The notes under the pieces are model-generated. The model saw nothing but the letters and a program-made list of their open reading frames with translations, did no database searches and was not told the DNA's origin. A DNA stretch of 64,000 nt, from NCBI GenBank assembly GCA_017430535.1, contig JAFRMR010000026.1:216331-280330 (forward strand), in the 5' to 3' direction. Of this stretch, positions 51,918-61,492 are shown in pieces. Source of the stretch: Clostridia bacterium. GTDB taxonomy: Bacteria; Bacillota; Clostridia; Oscillospirales; Acutalibacteraceae. The translations under genes and the position numbers were made by a program. Each line of letters starts with the position of its first letter. Within the stretch, counting starts at the first letter, position 1.

Positions 51918-52406
51918 ATGTCCAAAAATCTTGTATTATACTTTTCCGTTTACGGCACGGCAAAGGCAGTCGCCGAGGAAATTGCCAAGCAGACGGGCGC
52001 TGATATTCAGGAGATTATGCCCGTCCTTTCCTATGACAGCAACCGTGCAAATTACAACTCTCTTGCGGCCTTCGCAAAGAAGGAGCACGATGAGGATATG
52101 CGCCCTGCAATAAAGGATAAAATCAATATAGAGAACTATGATAATATTTTCATCGGCTATCCGATGTGGTGGTACACCTTTCCCATGATAATCTATACGC
52201 TGTTTGATAAATACGATTTCAGCGGCAAAACTATAATCCCGTTCAATACACATATGGGAAGCGGCGACGGCGGCACTTATAAAACAATAGCGAAGCTGGA
52301 ACCGAACGCAAAAGTATTAAAGGGATTGCCGGTTGAAATGTCCGCCGCAGAGCGCGGAAGTGAAAAAACCGTTTCAAAATGGCTGGAAAGTCTGGAGATA
52401 ATATAA
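51918..52406 (+). CDS. Flavodoxin
   Basis: 162 aa. FMN phosphate loop SVYGTAKAVAEEI and FMN ring loop FIGYPMWWYTFPM, then THMGSGDGGTYK. Belongs to the Flavodoxin_4 group of small NAD(P)H-linked or electron-transfer flavoproteins. GGAGGTAACAAA-ATG start. First gene of the operon; paralogue of the lipoprotein flavodoxin at 55193, with which it shares long stretches of DNA identity. Confidence 0.93.
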   Translation: MSKNLVLYFSVYGTAKAVAEEIAKQTGADIQEIMPVLSYDSNRANYNSLAAFAKKEHDEDMRPAIKDKINIENYDNIFIGYPMWWYTFPMIIYTLFDKYDFSGKTIIPFNTHMGSGDGGTYKTIAKLEPNAKVLKGLPVEMSAAERGSEKTVSKWLESLEII

Positions 52407-53165
52407 ATGGTATTTTATTTTACGGCAACAGGCAACTGCCTGTATATCGCCAAGGAGCTTGACTCCACGACCGTCAGCATACCGAAGGTAAAGCTCGGCG
52501 GTACATTTGAGGATGACAAAATCGGTATAGTTTCGCCCGTTTACGGCGGCGAGCTGCCGAATATCGTCTTGAACTTCATCAAGGCAAGCACCTTCAAAAC
52601 ACCGTATCTGTATCTGATTTTAACCTACGGGCACGACGCGACTGACAGCGCCGAATTTACCTACAATCTGTGCAAGTCACTCGGCAAAGAGTTTAACTAT
52701 GTCAACAACCTTTTGATGGTGGATAACTACCTGCCGAACTTTGATATTGAAAAGGAAAAGGCGATTGACAAGAAAATCCCCGAGCAGTTAGCGCAGATTA
52801 AAGCAGATATTGAGAGCAGAAAAGAGTATATACCGACTGCCTCCAAGCAGGCGAAAACGGGGCACAAAATGTTTCGAGCGGCAAGCAAATTGATGCCGGC
52901 GCTGATTGACGGCTCCGCACTGCAAATGACGGATAAATGTATCGGCTGCACGCTTTGCACAAAGGTTTGTCCGATAGGCAATATCGTTATGGAAAACGGC
53001 AAGGCAAAGCGAGTAAATAAGAAATGCGAATTCTGCCTTGCGTGTATCCATGCCTGTCCAAATAACGCCATTGCGCTTAAAAGGGAGAAGAACCCGAATG
53101 CAAGATTTCTTAACGAAAACATCAATATAAATGAAATAATCAATTCAAACAATCAGGAGGGATAG
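52407..53165 (+). CDS. EFR1-family flavodoxin-ferredoxin
   Basis: 252 aa. N-terminal flavodoxin-like part (FYFTATGNCLYIAKEL, SPVYGGELPNIV), basic linker, then two 4Fe-4S clusters: CIGCTLCTKVCPIGNI and CEFCLACIHACPNNAI. It can pass electrons between ferredoxin and flavin. It starts on the base after the flavodoxin stop. Confidence 0.9.
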   Translation: MVFYFTATGNCLYIAKELDSTTVSIPKVKLGGTFEDDKIGIVSPVYGGELPNIVLNFIKASTFKTPYLYLILTYGHDATDSAEFTYNLCKSLGKEFNYVNNLLMVDNYLPNFDIEKEKAIDKKIPEQLAQIKADIESRKEYIPTASKQAKTGHKMFRAASKLMPALIDGSALQMTDKCIGCTLCTKVCPIGNIVMENGKAKRVNKKCEFCLACIHACPNNAIALKREKNPNARFLNENININEIINSNNQEG

Positions 53166-53166
53166 T

Positions 53167-54303
53167 ATGAACAGCTTTACTTTTACTTATCCTACTAAGG
53201 TGTATTTTGGGGAGAACGCGGCAAAAGATAATCTCCCCGGGGAGATGGAAAAATACGGAAACACCGTACTGTTGACCTACGGTGGCGGAGCCATAAAGAA
53301 AAACGGAATCTATGACGAAATCGTTGCGATTCTGAATGACTGCGGCAAGCGCGTAGTGGAATTCAGCGGTATAATGAGCAATCCAACCTATAAAAAGGTC
53401 TGCGAAGGAATTGCTCTTGCTAAAGAGAAAAAGGTTGATTTTATCCTTGCTGTCGGCGGCGGATCGGTCATTGACGCGTCCAAGATTATTTCTGCAGGTG
53501 CAAAATTTGACGGTGATATGTGGGAAGCACAGTATGTCAAGCATATTATGCCGACCGAATTTATCCCGATGGGCGCTGTAGTTACCGCCTTCGGAACAGG
53601 CGCGGAAATGAATAATGGTGCCGTTATCACAAACGAAGAAAAAATGCAGAAGTCGCCGCTTTGGGGCGCTTCGTACGACTTTGCGGTGCTTGACCCTGTT
53701 TATACGATGACAATGCCGATGAAACGGGTTATCAGCGGTGCATTTGATACGTTATCACACTGTATGGAAACCTATTTCGGCACGCCGCGGGGTGATAACC
53801 TTTCGGACGAAATCAACGAAGCGGTAATGAGAAGTGTTATCCGCAACATCCGCATGACGTTGAAAGGCCCAGAAAGCCTACACGCAAGAAGCGAGCTTAT
53901 ATGGGCGGCAGCGATGGGAGAAAACGGTATTCTCAAAACCGGCAAGGTCACGGACTTTCAGTGCCATATGCTTGAACATCAGCTCGGCGCTTATACGGAT
54001 TGCAACCACGGCTTCGGTCTGGCAGTTATTCATCCGGTGCTTTACAGACATATTTACAAAAATGCAGAGGAACAATTTACTCGCTTTGCAAAAAACGTAT
54101 GGGGTAAGGCCACTGCCGAGGAGGGCATCAAAGCCCTTGCGGATTTTATCAAAGAAATCGGACTGCCGACCACGTTGGCGGAAATGGGAATTACGGACGA
54201 CAGCATCTTTAAGCCGATTGCAAAATCAACGATAAGAACGCCCGGCTGTTGCAAAAAGCTGACGGATGATGAGCTTATAGAAATCTTAAACGAATGTAAA
54301 TAA
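53167..54303 (+). CDS. Iron-containing alcohol dehydrogenase (BDH/YqhD-like)
   Basis: 378 aa. NAD(P) site VGGGSVIDASKII with LTYGGGAIKKNGIY; metal ligands in FDTLSHCMETYF and CNHGFGLAVIHP. Close to NADPH-dependent butanol/aldehyde dehydrogenases that reduce reactive aldehydes. It follows EFR1 immediately and has its own AGGAGGGATA-ATG-like start. Confidence 0.93.
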   Translation: MNSFTFTYPTKVYFGENAAKDNLPGEMEKYGNTVLLTYGGGAIKKNGIYDEIVAILNDCGKRVVEFSGIMSNPTYKKVCEGIALAKEKKVDFILAVGGGSVIDASKIISAGAKFDGDMWEAQYVKHIMPTEFIPMGAVVTAFGTGAEMNNGAVITNEEKMQKSPLWGASYDFAVLDPVYTMTMPMKRVISGAFDTLSHCMETYFGTPRGDNLSDEINEAVMRSVIRNIRMTLKGPESLHARSELIWAAAMGENGILKTGKVTDFQCHMLEHQLGAYTDCNHGFGLAVIHPVLYRHIYKNAEEQFTRFAKNVWGKATAEEGIKALADFIKEIGLPTTLAEMGITDDSIFKPIAKSTIRTPGCCKKLTDDELIEILNECK

Positions 54304-54326
54304 CAATAAGAAAAGGAGTATTTATT

Positions 54327-55181
54327 ATGGAATTCATTACACTTAACACAGGAGCAAAAATGCCGCTTGAGGGATTCGGAGTTTTTCAGATTCCCGACGC
54401 TGAGGAATGCGAAGATGTGGTTTACAACGCTATTAAAACCGGCTACCGTCTGCTTGATACCGCAGCGGCTTACATGAACGAGGAAGCACTCGGAAAAGCA
54501 GTTGCAAGAGCCATTGCCGACGGCCTCACTACCAGAGAAGAACTCTTTATCACAACAAAGGTCTGGGTTTCCGATATGAAGAACGAGGACACCGCATATG
54601 AAGCGGTAAAAATCTCTCTTGCAAAGCTGAATCTTCCGTATGTTGACCTTGTGCTTTTACATCAGCCGATGGGTGATTATTTTGCCGCATACAGAGGCAT
54701 TACAAAAGCATACAGGGAAGGTTTGACAAAGGCTATCGGCGTTGCGAACTTTTATCCCGCAATTCTGACGAACTTCTGCAAATTTGTTGAGGTTACGCCT
54801 GCCGTCAATCAGGTAGAGATTCATCCGTTCTTTGTTCAACAGGGCGCAATTGAAAATATGAAATCACTCGGCGTTGCGCCGCAGGCATGGGGACCGCTTG
54901 CCGAGGGCAAGCACGGCATTTTCACAGATCCCGAGCTTGTAGCTATCGGTGAAAAATACGGCAAATCCGCCGCACAGGTTGTTCTTCGTTGGAATGCACA
55001 AAGAGGCGTTTCCATCATCCCAAAATCCGTCCATGTCAATCGTATGGAACAGAACATTGACATCTGGGATTTCTCACTTACCGACGAGGAAATGACGACG
55101 ATTGCTGCAAAAGACCTTGGACACAGTGAAATCGTTGATCACAGCGACCCGAATTTTGTGAATTTTATTATCAATATGTAA
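54327..55181 (+). CDS. Aldo/keto reductase
   Basis: 284 aa with the catalytic tetrad: Asp in RLLDTAAAYMNEEALG together with Tyr, Lys in FITTKVWV and His in LVLLHQPMGDYF. NADPH-site IPKSVHVNRMEQN. Reduces carbonyls such as 2,5-diketo or methylglyoxal-type substrates. AAAGGAG start. In the aldehyde-reduction operon. Confidence 0.94.
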   Translation: MEFITLNTGAKMPLEGFGVFQIPDAEECEDVVYNAIKTGYRLLDTAAAYMNEEALGKAVARAIADGLTTREELFITTKVWVSDMKNEDTAYEAVKISLAKLNLPYVDLVLLHQPMGDYFAAYRGITKAYREGLTKAIGVANFYPAILTNFCKFVEVTPAVNQVEIHPFFVQQGAIENMKSLGVAPQAWGPLAEGKHGIFTDPELVAIGEKYGKSAAQVVLRWNAQRGVSIIPKSVHVNRMEQNIDIWDFSLTDEEMTTIAAKDLGHSEIVDHSDPNFVNFIINM

Positions 55182-55192
55182 AGGATGATATT

Positions 55193-55903
55193 ATGAAAAG
55201 AATAGTCGCTTTGCTTCTGTCTCTGATATTTATTTTTGTTCTTGTATCTTGTGGAACGCAAAATACCGAAGAACCACAGAGCGATAATAATTCCTCTGCA
55301 AACGGTTTGACCGGATCAACACCCGGCAATACTTCCACAGGGTTCGAACAATCTGAGAATCAACCGCTTTCGGATAAGAAAATACTGACCGTTTATTTCA
55401 GCTCAGCCAATACCGCAGGTGTGGACGCTGTTTCTTCCGCTACACCGAAGGTAAATAAAATGGGTTCCACAGAATATCTTGCCGAATATATCCACGGCAA
55501 AGTCGGCGGAGATATTGCAAAAATCACACCGGTCAAAGATTATCCCGAAAGCTATAACGGAACTGCGGATGCCGCGAAAGCGGAGCGTGACAATGATGAG
55601 CGCCCCGAATTCAAGCCTCTTGATGTGAATCCCGAGGATTATGATGTGATTTTTGTCGGTTATCCGATGTGGTGGTACACTCTTCCGATGATTATGTACA
55701 CCTTCTTCGATACCTACGATTTCAGCGGTAAGACCATAATTCCGTTCAACACACACGCCGGCAGCGGCGACGGCGGAACATACAGGGAAATTGAAGAATT
55801 CGAGCCCGGCGCAACCGTTCTTGACGGGCTTGCCGTCAGCGGAAGCAGGGCCGACAACTCAGACAGTGACATTGACGAATGGCTGGCAGGATTGAATTAT
55901 TAA
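55193..55903 (+). CDS. Flavodoxin-domain lipoprotein
   Basis: 236 aa. Signal with lipobox (LLSLIFIFVLVSC), Ser/Thr-rich linker to residue 65, then a flavodoxin domain: LTVYFSSANTAGVDAVSSAT, GYPMWWYTLPMIMYTFFD and THAGSGDGGTYREIEEF. Flavodoxins are usually cytosolic, so an exported, membrane-tethered copy suggests extracellular electron transfer, or FMN loading outside. Clearly duplicated from the operon's first gene. Confidence 0.9.
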   Translation: MKRIVALLLSLIFIFVLVSCGTQNTEEPQSDNNSSANGLTGSTPGNTSTGFEQSENQPLSDKKILTVYFSSANTAGVDAVSSATPKVNKMGSTEYLAEYIHGKVGGDIAKITPVKDYPESYNGTADAAKAERDNDERPEFKPLDVNPEDYDVIFVGYPMWWYTLPMIMYTFFDTYDFSGKTIIPFNTHAGSGDGGTYREIEEFEPGATVLDGLAVSGSRADNSDSDIDEWLAGLNY

Positions 55904-55910
55904 TTGACTG

Positions 55911-56759
55911 ATGAAAAGAATCGTTCCGTTACTGATTGTTTTTGCGTTTCTGTTTGCGGCGTGTTCTCACGGTGAATCGCTGAAAGCAGATACAACAACC
56001 GTAACAACAAATCAAACTGCTGCGGAAAATACAATGAACGAAATCACCTTCGGAACAAAGGAATATAAAGGCTTTATGCTTGATAATATCTATCACAGCG
56101 AAATCGGGGATATTCATTTCAATCTGTATATCCCCGATGGCTATGACGAAAGCGAAAAGTATGCTTTGTTCGTTACCTTGCCTGGTTGGGAAGGGCTGTA
56201 TTTTCAGGGCGTCGGCGAAAATCTGTATAACGAAGATTTCGGCTTTGAAGCGCAGAAATATAACGATAAAATGCTGATTGTTGCGCCGCAGCTCAACGAC
56301 TGGGGCGAAACCTCTGCCGATGAAGCGATTGCGCTTACCGAGTATTTTATTTCACACTATAGCATTGATGAAACAAAGGTCTATTTAAACGGCTATTCGG
56401 GCGGAGGCGAAACGCTATCCATAATGCTGGGAAAAAGGCCGGAGTTATTTGCAAAAGCGCTTCATGTTTCATCAAAATGGGATGGCGACCTTTTCGCGCT
56501 TGCAAAAGCAAAAACACCGCTGTATATATTCATCGGCGAAGGAGATGAATACTACGGCAGCGAATATGTGAAAAATGCATATAACGAATTGTTCCGCCTT
56601 TACAAACAGCAAGGACTGAATGAGAAAGAAATCAACGAGCTGCTGATTCTCGATGTAAAGGATCAAGCGTATTTTACCGAACACGGTATGAGTAATCAGC
56701 ATGGCGGCGGTAATCTTGCCGCGTTTGACGAAACAGTAATGAAATGGCTGTTTCAATAG
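55911..56759 (+). CDS. Alpha/beta-hydrolase lipoprotein (PHB-depolymerase/esterase-like)
   Basis: 282 aa with lipobox FLFAAC. The hydrolase nucleophile is in VYLNGYSGGGETLS; the oxyanion region is FVTLPGWEGL; acid and His are near EGDEYYGSEY and TEHGMSNQHGGG. Likely an extracytoplasmic esterase. 7 nt after the flavodoxin gene. Confidence 0.85.
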   Translation: MKRIVPLLIVFAFLFAACSHGESLKADTTTVTTNQTAAENTMNEITFGTKEYKGFMLDNIYHSEIGDIHFNLYIPDGYDESEKYALFVTLPGWEGLYFQGVGENLYNEDFGFEAQKYNDKMLIVAPQLNDWGETSADEAIALTEYFISHYSIDETKVYLNGYSGGGETLSIMLGKRPELFAKALHVSSKWDGDLFALAKAKTPLYIFIGEGDEYYGSEYVKNAYNELFRLYKQQGLNEKEINELLILDVKDQAYFTEHGMSNQHGGGNLAAFDETVMKWLFQ

Positions 56760-56768
56760 GAAATCACT

Positions 56769-57806
56769 ATGAAAAGCATTATATTAGTACTCTCTGTCTT
56801 ATTTATACTGCTCTGCTTTGTCGCTTGCGGCAGAGTGGAGCAAACTCCCACGGTGGCAACCGAAAAAGAAAACACTACGATAACAGAATTCCCGGCGGAA
56901 AACGATATGACAACAACGAAAACAAAAACACAGATTGCGCAGACAGGCAACACAAAAAGCGTTCCGTCCGAATATACAAAAGCGTGCGAGAAATCGGGCA
57001 CGGTGGAGCGGATTGACTATGCTTCCGTTGACTATGCAGGAAACAAGGAAGCAATCACAAAAACCGTCTATGTATATACTCCCTATGGTTATGATGAGAA
57101 CGACACGGCCACAAGATATAATATCATCTATCTGATGCACGGCTGGGGCGGTCACGCAGGCGAATACTTTGATTATTCAAAGAACGTGTTTGACAATATG
57201 ATTGCAAACGGAGATATTCCACCCGTTATTATCGTTTCGCCCAGTTTTTACAACGATAACAGCAGCACGGATTTCGGCGCGTCTGTCAGCGCACTTCGTG
57301 CGTTTCATAATGAGTTTGAAAACAACCTGATGCCTGCGGTAGAGGGCAAATATCACACCTATGCTTTATCAACCTTCGATGAGGATTTGAAGGCTTCACG
57401 TGACCACCGTGTTTTTGGAGGTTTCTCGCTGGGTTCGGTAACCACTTGGCAGATTTTTTGCTATGACTTTGACTATGTAAGATACTTTCTGCCGATGAGC
57501 GGTTCCAGCTGGTACTTTGGCGGTTACGGCGATTTTCAGACCGAAAAGAACGTCGATTTTATTGAACAGCTCGTAAAGGATAATAACCTTGATGAAAGAG
57601 GTTATTTTATCTATCACGCCGTCGGAACAAACGATGCCGTAAAAGAACAGACCTTAATGCAGGCAGAGGAAATGCTTGACAGAAAGGACGTATTCACGCC
57701 TGAACATTACGTCTTTTATCAGAAGCAGGGCGGCTACCATGATTTGAATGCCGTTCAGGAATATTTGTATAATGCGCTGCCGCTTTTCTTCGGCAGCAAC
57801 GGATAA
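56769..57806 (+). CDS. Esterase-family lipoprotein (Fes/XynZ-like hydrolase)
   Basis: 345 aa with lipobox LLCFVAC. Esterase D/Fes-type fold: YVYTPYGYDENDTATRYNIIYLMHGWGGHAGEY in segments, nucleophile in RVFGGFSLGSVTTWQ, and His in KQGGYHDLNAVQ. Homologues cut ester bonds on xylan (feruloyl esterases) or siderophores. Third member of the surface part of the operon. Confidence 0.88.
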   Translation: MKSIILVLSVLFILLCFVACGRVEQTPTVATEKENTTITEFPAENDMTTTKTKTQIAQTGNTKSVPSEYTKACEKSGTVERIDYASVDYAGNKEAITKTVYVYTPYGYDENDTATRYNIIYLMHGWGGHAGEYFDYSKNVFDNMIANGDIPPVIIVSPSFYNDNSSTDFGASVSALRAFHNEFENNLMPAVEGKYHTYALSTFDEDLKASRDHRVFGGFSLGSVTTWQIFCYDFDYVRYFLPMSGSSWYFGGYGDFQTEKNVDFIEQLVKDNNLDERGYFIYHAVGTNDAVKEQTLMQAEEMLDRKDVFTPEHYVFYQKQGGYHDLNAVQEYLYNALPLFFGSNG

Positions 57807-57810
57807 AACG

Positions 57811-58833
57811 ATGAAGAAGAACAGCTCAAAAATACTCTCTGTCTTTATGATACTGGTTTGCCTTGCCGCTTGCGGCAGGACGGAACAAACCTCTTTAACA
57901 ACAAAGGGAGAAAGGGCAGAAAAAATTGCTTCCGCAACAACAGCGGAAACGGAGGCGACAAAAACGGGATATACAAGAAATACAAAAATCAGCGAAATTG
58001 TAAAAGACTCTGTTTTTGAAGATTACGGCAAGCTTATTTTTCCTGTCAACACCTCTTATTACAGCGGCAATACACTCGGTGATTTAAGCCTTACCTGGTA
58101 CAGCGAAATCAACCCCGACAAAACGGTTGAAATCTGCAATTATTTCAGAGAACAGGCGGAAAAAGGTGAGCAAATCTTTTACGACATCTATTCCGATTCC
58201 GAAAAGAAGGACGACAGTGAGAAGAGAAATACGGGTTTGTTTTTCTTCAGAGGAAACAAGAATGCAAAGACGGCGATCTGTAACGCGGGCGGCGGTTTTG
58301 CCTATGTCGGCGCTATGCACGACAGCTTTCCGCACGCGCTTAAACTCAGCAAAAAGGGTTACAATGCCTTTGCTTTAATTTATCGTCCCGATGCTCAGAA
58401 GGCTTGTGAGGACCTGGCAAGAGCGATTGCCTATCTTCACGATAACGCAGACGAACTCGGTATTGATATGACGGATTACTCCTTATGGGGTGGCTCGGCA
58501 GGCGCAAGAATGGCAGCATGGCTCGGCTCTTACGGAACAAAGTCCTTTGGTGAAAAGGATTATCCACGCCCTGCAGCAGTGATCATGCAGTACACGGGAC
58601 TGAGCGAGGTTTACGGCAACGAGCCGCCGACTTATAACTGCGTCGGAACAAACGATTACATCGCTTCCTATCAGACAATGCAAAGCCGCATCAACCGCAT
58701 AAAAAAGAACGGCACCGATGCCGAAATAGAAATCTTTAAAGGCTTATCGCACGGGTTCGGACTTGGCGAAGGAACAGTCGCCGAGGGATGGCTTGACAAC
58801 GCCGTGAAGTTTTGGGAAAGGAACACAAAATGA
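57811..58833 (+). CDS. Alpha/beta-hydrolase lipoprotein (acetyl-esterase-like)
   Basis: 340 aa from the ATG at 57811; lipobox MILVCLAAC. Nucleophile motif YSLWGGSAGARMAAWL with helical lid, oxyanion region AICNAGGGFAYVG, catalytic His in GLSHGFGLGEGTVAEG. The GGSAGA elbow is that of acetyl-xylan/acyl-carbohydrate esterases. The stop overlaps the next gene (ATGA). Confidence 0.87.
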   Translation: MKKNSSKILSVFMILVCLAACGRTEQTSLTTKGERAEKIASATTAETEATKTGYTRNTKISEIVKDSVFEDYGKLIFPVNTSYYSGNTLGDLSLTWYSEINPDKTVEICNYFREQAEKGEQIFYDIYSDSEKKDDSEKRNTGLFFFRGNKNAKTAICNAGGGFAYVGAMHDSFPHALKLSKKGYNAFALIYRPDAQKACEDLARAIAYLHDNADELGIDMTDYSLWGGSAGARMAAWLGSYGTKSFGEKDYPRPAAVIMQYTGLSEVYGNEPPTYNCVGTNDYIASYQTMQSRINRIKKNGTDAEIEIFKGLSHGFGLGEGTVAEGWLDNAVKFWERNTK

Positions 58834-59330
58834 GTAAAACATTGATCGTTTATTATTCTTACACAAACGGCAACACAAAACGCATTGCCGAAATGATACA
58901 AAAGAAAACAGGTGCAGATATTATCCGAATAGATACCGCTGAGCCCTATAAAGGCACCTATCGTCAGATTTCCGACCAAGGAAAAAGAGAATGCGAAACA
59001 GGCTTTATGCCCGATATAACGCCGAGTGAAATCGACATCTCGCCGTATGATACTGTCATTGTCGGCACACCGACCTGGTGGTACACGATGGCGCCTGCTG
59101 TTCTGACCTTTATGCGCATTACCGATTTCAGCGATAAAACAGTGATACCCTTTATGACAAACGGTGGCTGGCGCGGTAAGGTAATTGAAAATATGACAAA
59201 AGAAGCAAACGGCGCAACCGTTAAACTTCCGTTTGAAGTAAAGTTTGACAGCGACGGCGGCGATATTCTTGAAACTCCGATGGAAGATATCGAAAAATGG
59301 ACTAACGATATTTATGGTATTGTGATATAA
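58830..59330 (+). CDS. Flavodoxin (third copy)
   Basis: 166 aa from the ATG at 58830, overlapping the esterase stop. FMN loop YYSYTNGNTKRIAEMI and VGTPTWWYTMAPAVL; MTNGGWRGKVIENM. It differs from the other two in sequence and is not exported. Last gene of the operon; a short region 59331-59453 with a CGCCG/CGGCG hairpin follows. Confidence 0.92.
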   Translation: MSKTLIVYYSYTNGNTKRIAEMIQKKTGADIIRIDTAEPYKGTYRQISDQGKRECETGFMPDITPSEIDISPYDTVIVGTPTWWYTMAPAVLTFMRITDFSDKTVIPFMTNGGWRGKVIENMTKEANGATVKLPFEVKFDSDGGDILETPMEDIEKWTNDIYGIVI

Positions 59331-59453
59331 TGAAATAACACGGTCGCCGATTGTCCGGCGGATGTGCTTTATTCGTTCGATATGCTATAATGAACTCGAT
59401 AAATTGAAATCTGTCGGGTAAAAATGAGAATATATATCAGAATTATTTTTCGT

Positions 59454-60875
59454 TTAATAATTAACCTTTTTCTCTGTGCTATGTTTGGTGTCTTCATTAA
59501 GCTCCTGATTTACCCTGAAAATGATGATTGCCGAAATGACAAAAGTCAGAATATCGGAAAGGGGCATAGAGTATAAAACGCCATCAAGGCCGAAGAAAAG
59601 CGGAAGCAAAAGCGCAAAGCCAACGCCGAACACAATTTCACGCACCATAGAAAGCACGGTTGAATAAACCGCTTTTCCCATCGCCTGGAGAAAGATGAAG
59701 CACGCTTTGTTAACGCAGGCAAATACCATCATACAAAGATAAACACGGAATGCCTTAATCGCAAAATCCGTATAATACTGACTTTCGTTTGCTGCGCCGA
59801 ATATACGGATAAGCTGCATTGGGAATACCTCAACGATAACGAGAGCAACGGCACCGACTGCCGTTTCGGATATCAGCAGCTTCTTAAACAGTTCCTTAAC
59901 CCTGCTTTTCTTTTCGGCGCCCATGTTGAAGCCCACAAGCGGAATACAACCTGCCGCCATACCGACTACGATGGAAATAACAATCTGGAAGAATTTCATC
60001 ACAATGCCGACTACTGCCATTGGAATTTGAGCATATTGCTCCTGCGAGAAAACAGTATCAAGCGCGCCGTATTTCCTTATCATATTATTAATTGCTGCCA
60101 TTGCCGCAACGAGCGATATTTGCGATAAAAAGCTGGTAACCCCCAGCACAAGCGTTCTTTTACAAATCGTTGTATCAAGTTTAAAGTCTGCCGTGGAAGG
60201 CCTTATCAATTTCATATGAACAATATACCAAACGGCAAGAACAGCGGTAACAATTTGTCCTATTACCGTTGCTACGGCAGCACCCATCATCCCCCACTTA
60301 AATACAAATATAAAAATGGGGTCAAGAATAATATTTGTTACGGCGCCGGAAAGCGTAGATACCATCGCAAAACGGGGACTACCGTCAGCTCTGATAATCG
60401 GGTTCAGCGCCTGACCGAACATATAAAACGGAATGCCAAGCGTAATATAAAAGAAGTATTCTTTTGAATGCTGAAAGGTTTGCGCGTTTACGGTTCCGCC
60501 GAACAGTGAGATGATCTGCTTACTGAAAATCAGATAAACAACGCTGAGCAGCAAGCTACTGACAAGTACCATAACAATGGAATTGCCAACGCTTTTCGTG
60601 GCGTTTTTTACTTCCTTTCTGCCTAGGCTCAGGCTGACAAATGCGCAGCAGCCGTCGCCAATCATGACGGCAATGGCAAGTGCAATGACCGTCAGCGGAA
60701 ACACAACAGTGTTTGCCGCATTGCCGTATGAACCGAGATAAGAAGCGTTTGCAATAAATATCTGGTCGACAATGTTATACAGTGCGCCAACGAGAAGCGA
60801 TATGATGCACGGCACAGCATATTGACGCATGAGCACGCCGATTTTTTCGTTACCTAAATGTTGATTATTTTCCAT
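59454..60875 (-). CDS. MATE-family efflux transporter
   Basis: 473 aa with 12 hydrophobic helices. Family traits: MRQYAVPCIISLLVGALYNIVDQIFI at helix 1, SVGNSIVMVLVSS, and RADGSPRFAMVSTLSGAVTNIILDPIFI. MATE proteins export cationic drugs or organic compounds with Na+ or H+. Substrate unknown. The gene is unlinked to its convergent neighbours and has its own promoter at 60973-61001. Confidence 0.93.
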   Translation of the reverse strand: MENNQHLGNEKIGVLMRQYAVPCIISLLVGALYNIVDQIFIANASYLGSYGNAANTVVFPLTVIALAIAVMIGDGCCAFVSLSLGRKEVKNATKSVGNSIVMVLVSSLLLSVVYLIFSKQIISLFGGTVNAQTFQHSKEYFFYITLGIPFYMFGQALNPIIRADGSPRFAMVSTLSGAVTNIILDPIFIFVFKWGMMGAAVATVIGQIVTAVLAVWYIVHMKLIRPSTADFKLDTTICKRTLVLGVTSFLSQISLVAAMAAINNMIRKYGALDTVFSQEQYAQIPMAVVGIVMKFFQIVISIVVGMAAGCIPLVGFNMGAEKKSRVKELFKKLLISETAVGAVALVIVEVFPMQLIRIFGAANESQYYTDFAIKAFRVYLCMMVFACVNKACFIFLQAMGKAVYSTVLSMVREIVFGVGFALLLPLFFGLDGVLYSMPLSDILTFVISAIIIFRVNQELNEDTKHSTEKKVNY

Positions 60876-60972
60876 AATCTCTTCCTTTCAAAAATAAAAA
60901 GTGTGATGTCAAAAGCCGGATTTACGCCTTTGGCAACACACTTAAATTTGTTTTATTCATTTTTCATTGCGT

Positions 60973-61001
60973 ATTATACACGATTAAAAATCGGTTTGCA
61001 A
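60973..61001 (-). promoter_or_regulatory. Promoter of the MATE gene
   Basis: On the minus strand TTGCAA (61001-60996), 17-nt spacer, TATAAT (60978-60973), about 100 nt before the ATG. The spacer contains the palindrome CGATTTTTAATCG. Confidence 0.65.
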
Positions 61002-61042
61002 GAAATTTTTTTGATTTTTCAATTGAAAAATTGTATAAAAAG

Positions 61043-61063
61043 TCGCCTTCGTTTTGAAGGCGA
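61043..61063 (-). terminator. Terminator of the HxlR gene
   Basis: TCGCCTTC-GTTTT-GAAGGCGA stem abutting the HxlR stop at 61064; on the minus strand it continues as CTTTTTA. The palindrome TTTTTCAATTGAAAAA lies next to it at 61015-61030. Confidence 0.85.
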
Positions 61064-61402
61064 TTATTTTGCATATCTCGCTTTGTATTCCTCACCCCAA
61101 GTCCATAGACTGTCAAGAATCGGCTTTATGGTCATTCCAAGTTCGGACAATTCATATTCCACTCTCGGCGGCACCTCTGCATAAACAGTACGAATAACTA
61201 ACCCGTCCGCTTCCATTTCGCGAAGCTGTGCGGTTAATACCTTTTGCGATACTAAACCGACGGAGCGCTTGAGCTCGCCGAAGCGCTTTTTGCCGTCAAT
61301 TAAATCCCTTAAAATCAACACCTTCCACTTGCTGCCGATGAGCGTTAAGGTTGTTTCAACAGGGCAAGCAGGGAGAGAATTGATGTCATTTTTTGCGTCC
61401 AT
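61064..61402 (-). CDS. HxlR-family transcriptional regulator
   Basis: 112 aa from the ATG at 61402 (GGAGG upstream). Winged helix: [57 protein letters not shown] in order, and wing [13 protein letters not shown]. The Cys near the start may be a redox or electrophile sensor, as in other HxlR proteins. Divergent from the reductase, with a shared palindromic operator. Confidence 0.92.
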   Translation of the reverse strand: MDAKNDINSLPACPVETTLTLIGSKWKVLILRDLIDGKKRFGELKRSVGLVSQKVLTAQLREMEADGLVIRTVYAEVPPRVEYELSELGMTIKPILDSLWTWGEEYKARYAK

Positions 61403-61452
61403 TTTATTTTCCTCCAAAAAATTTTCAGCCGAAAAGCCGCATAAATACACAA

Positions 61453-61472
61453 TAGTTACTTTTTGGTAACTA
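61453..61472. promoter_or_regulatory. Palindromic operator, probable HxlR binding site
   Basis: TAGTTAC-N6-GTAACTA, perfect 7-bp arms, in the middle of the divergent region. HxlR proteins bind such sites, usually repressing until an electrophile is sensed. Confidence 0.7.
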
Positions 61473-61492
61473 CGGCACTTTATTGTGCTTAC

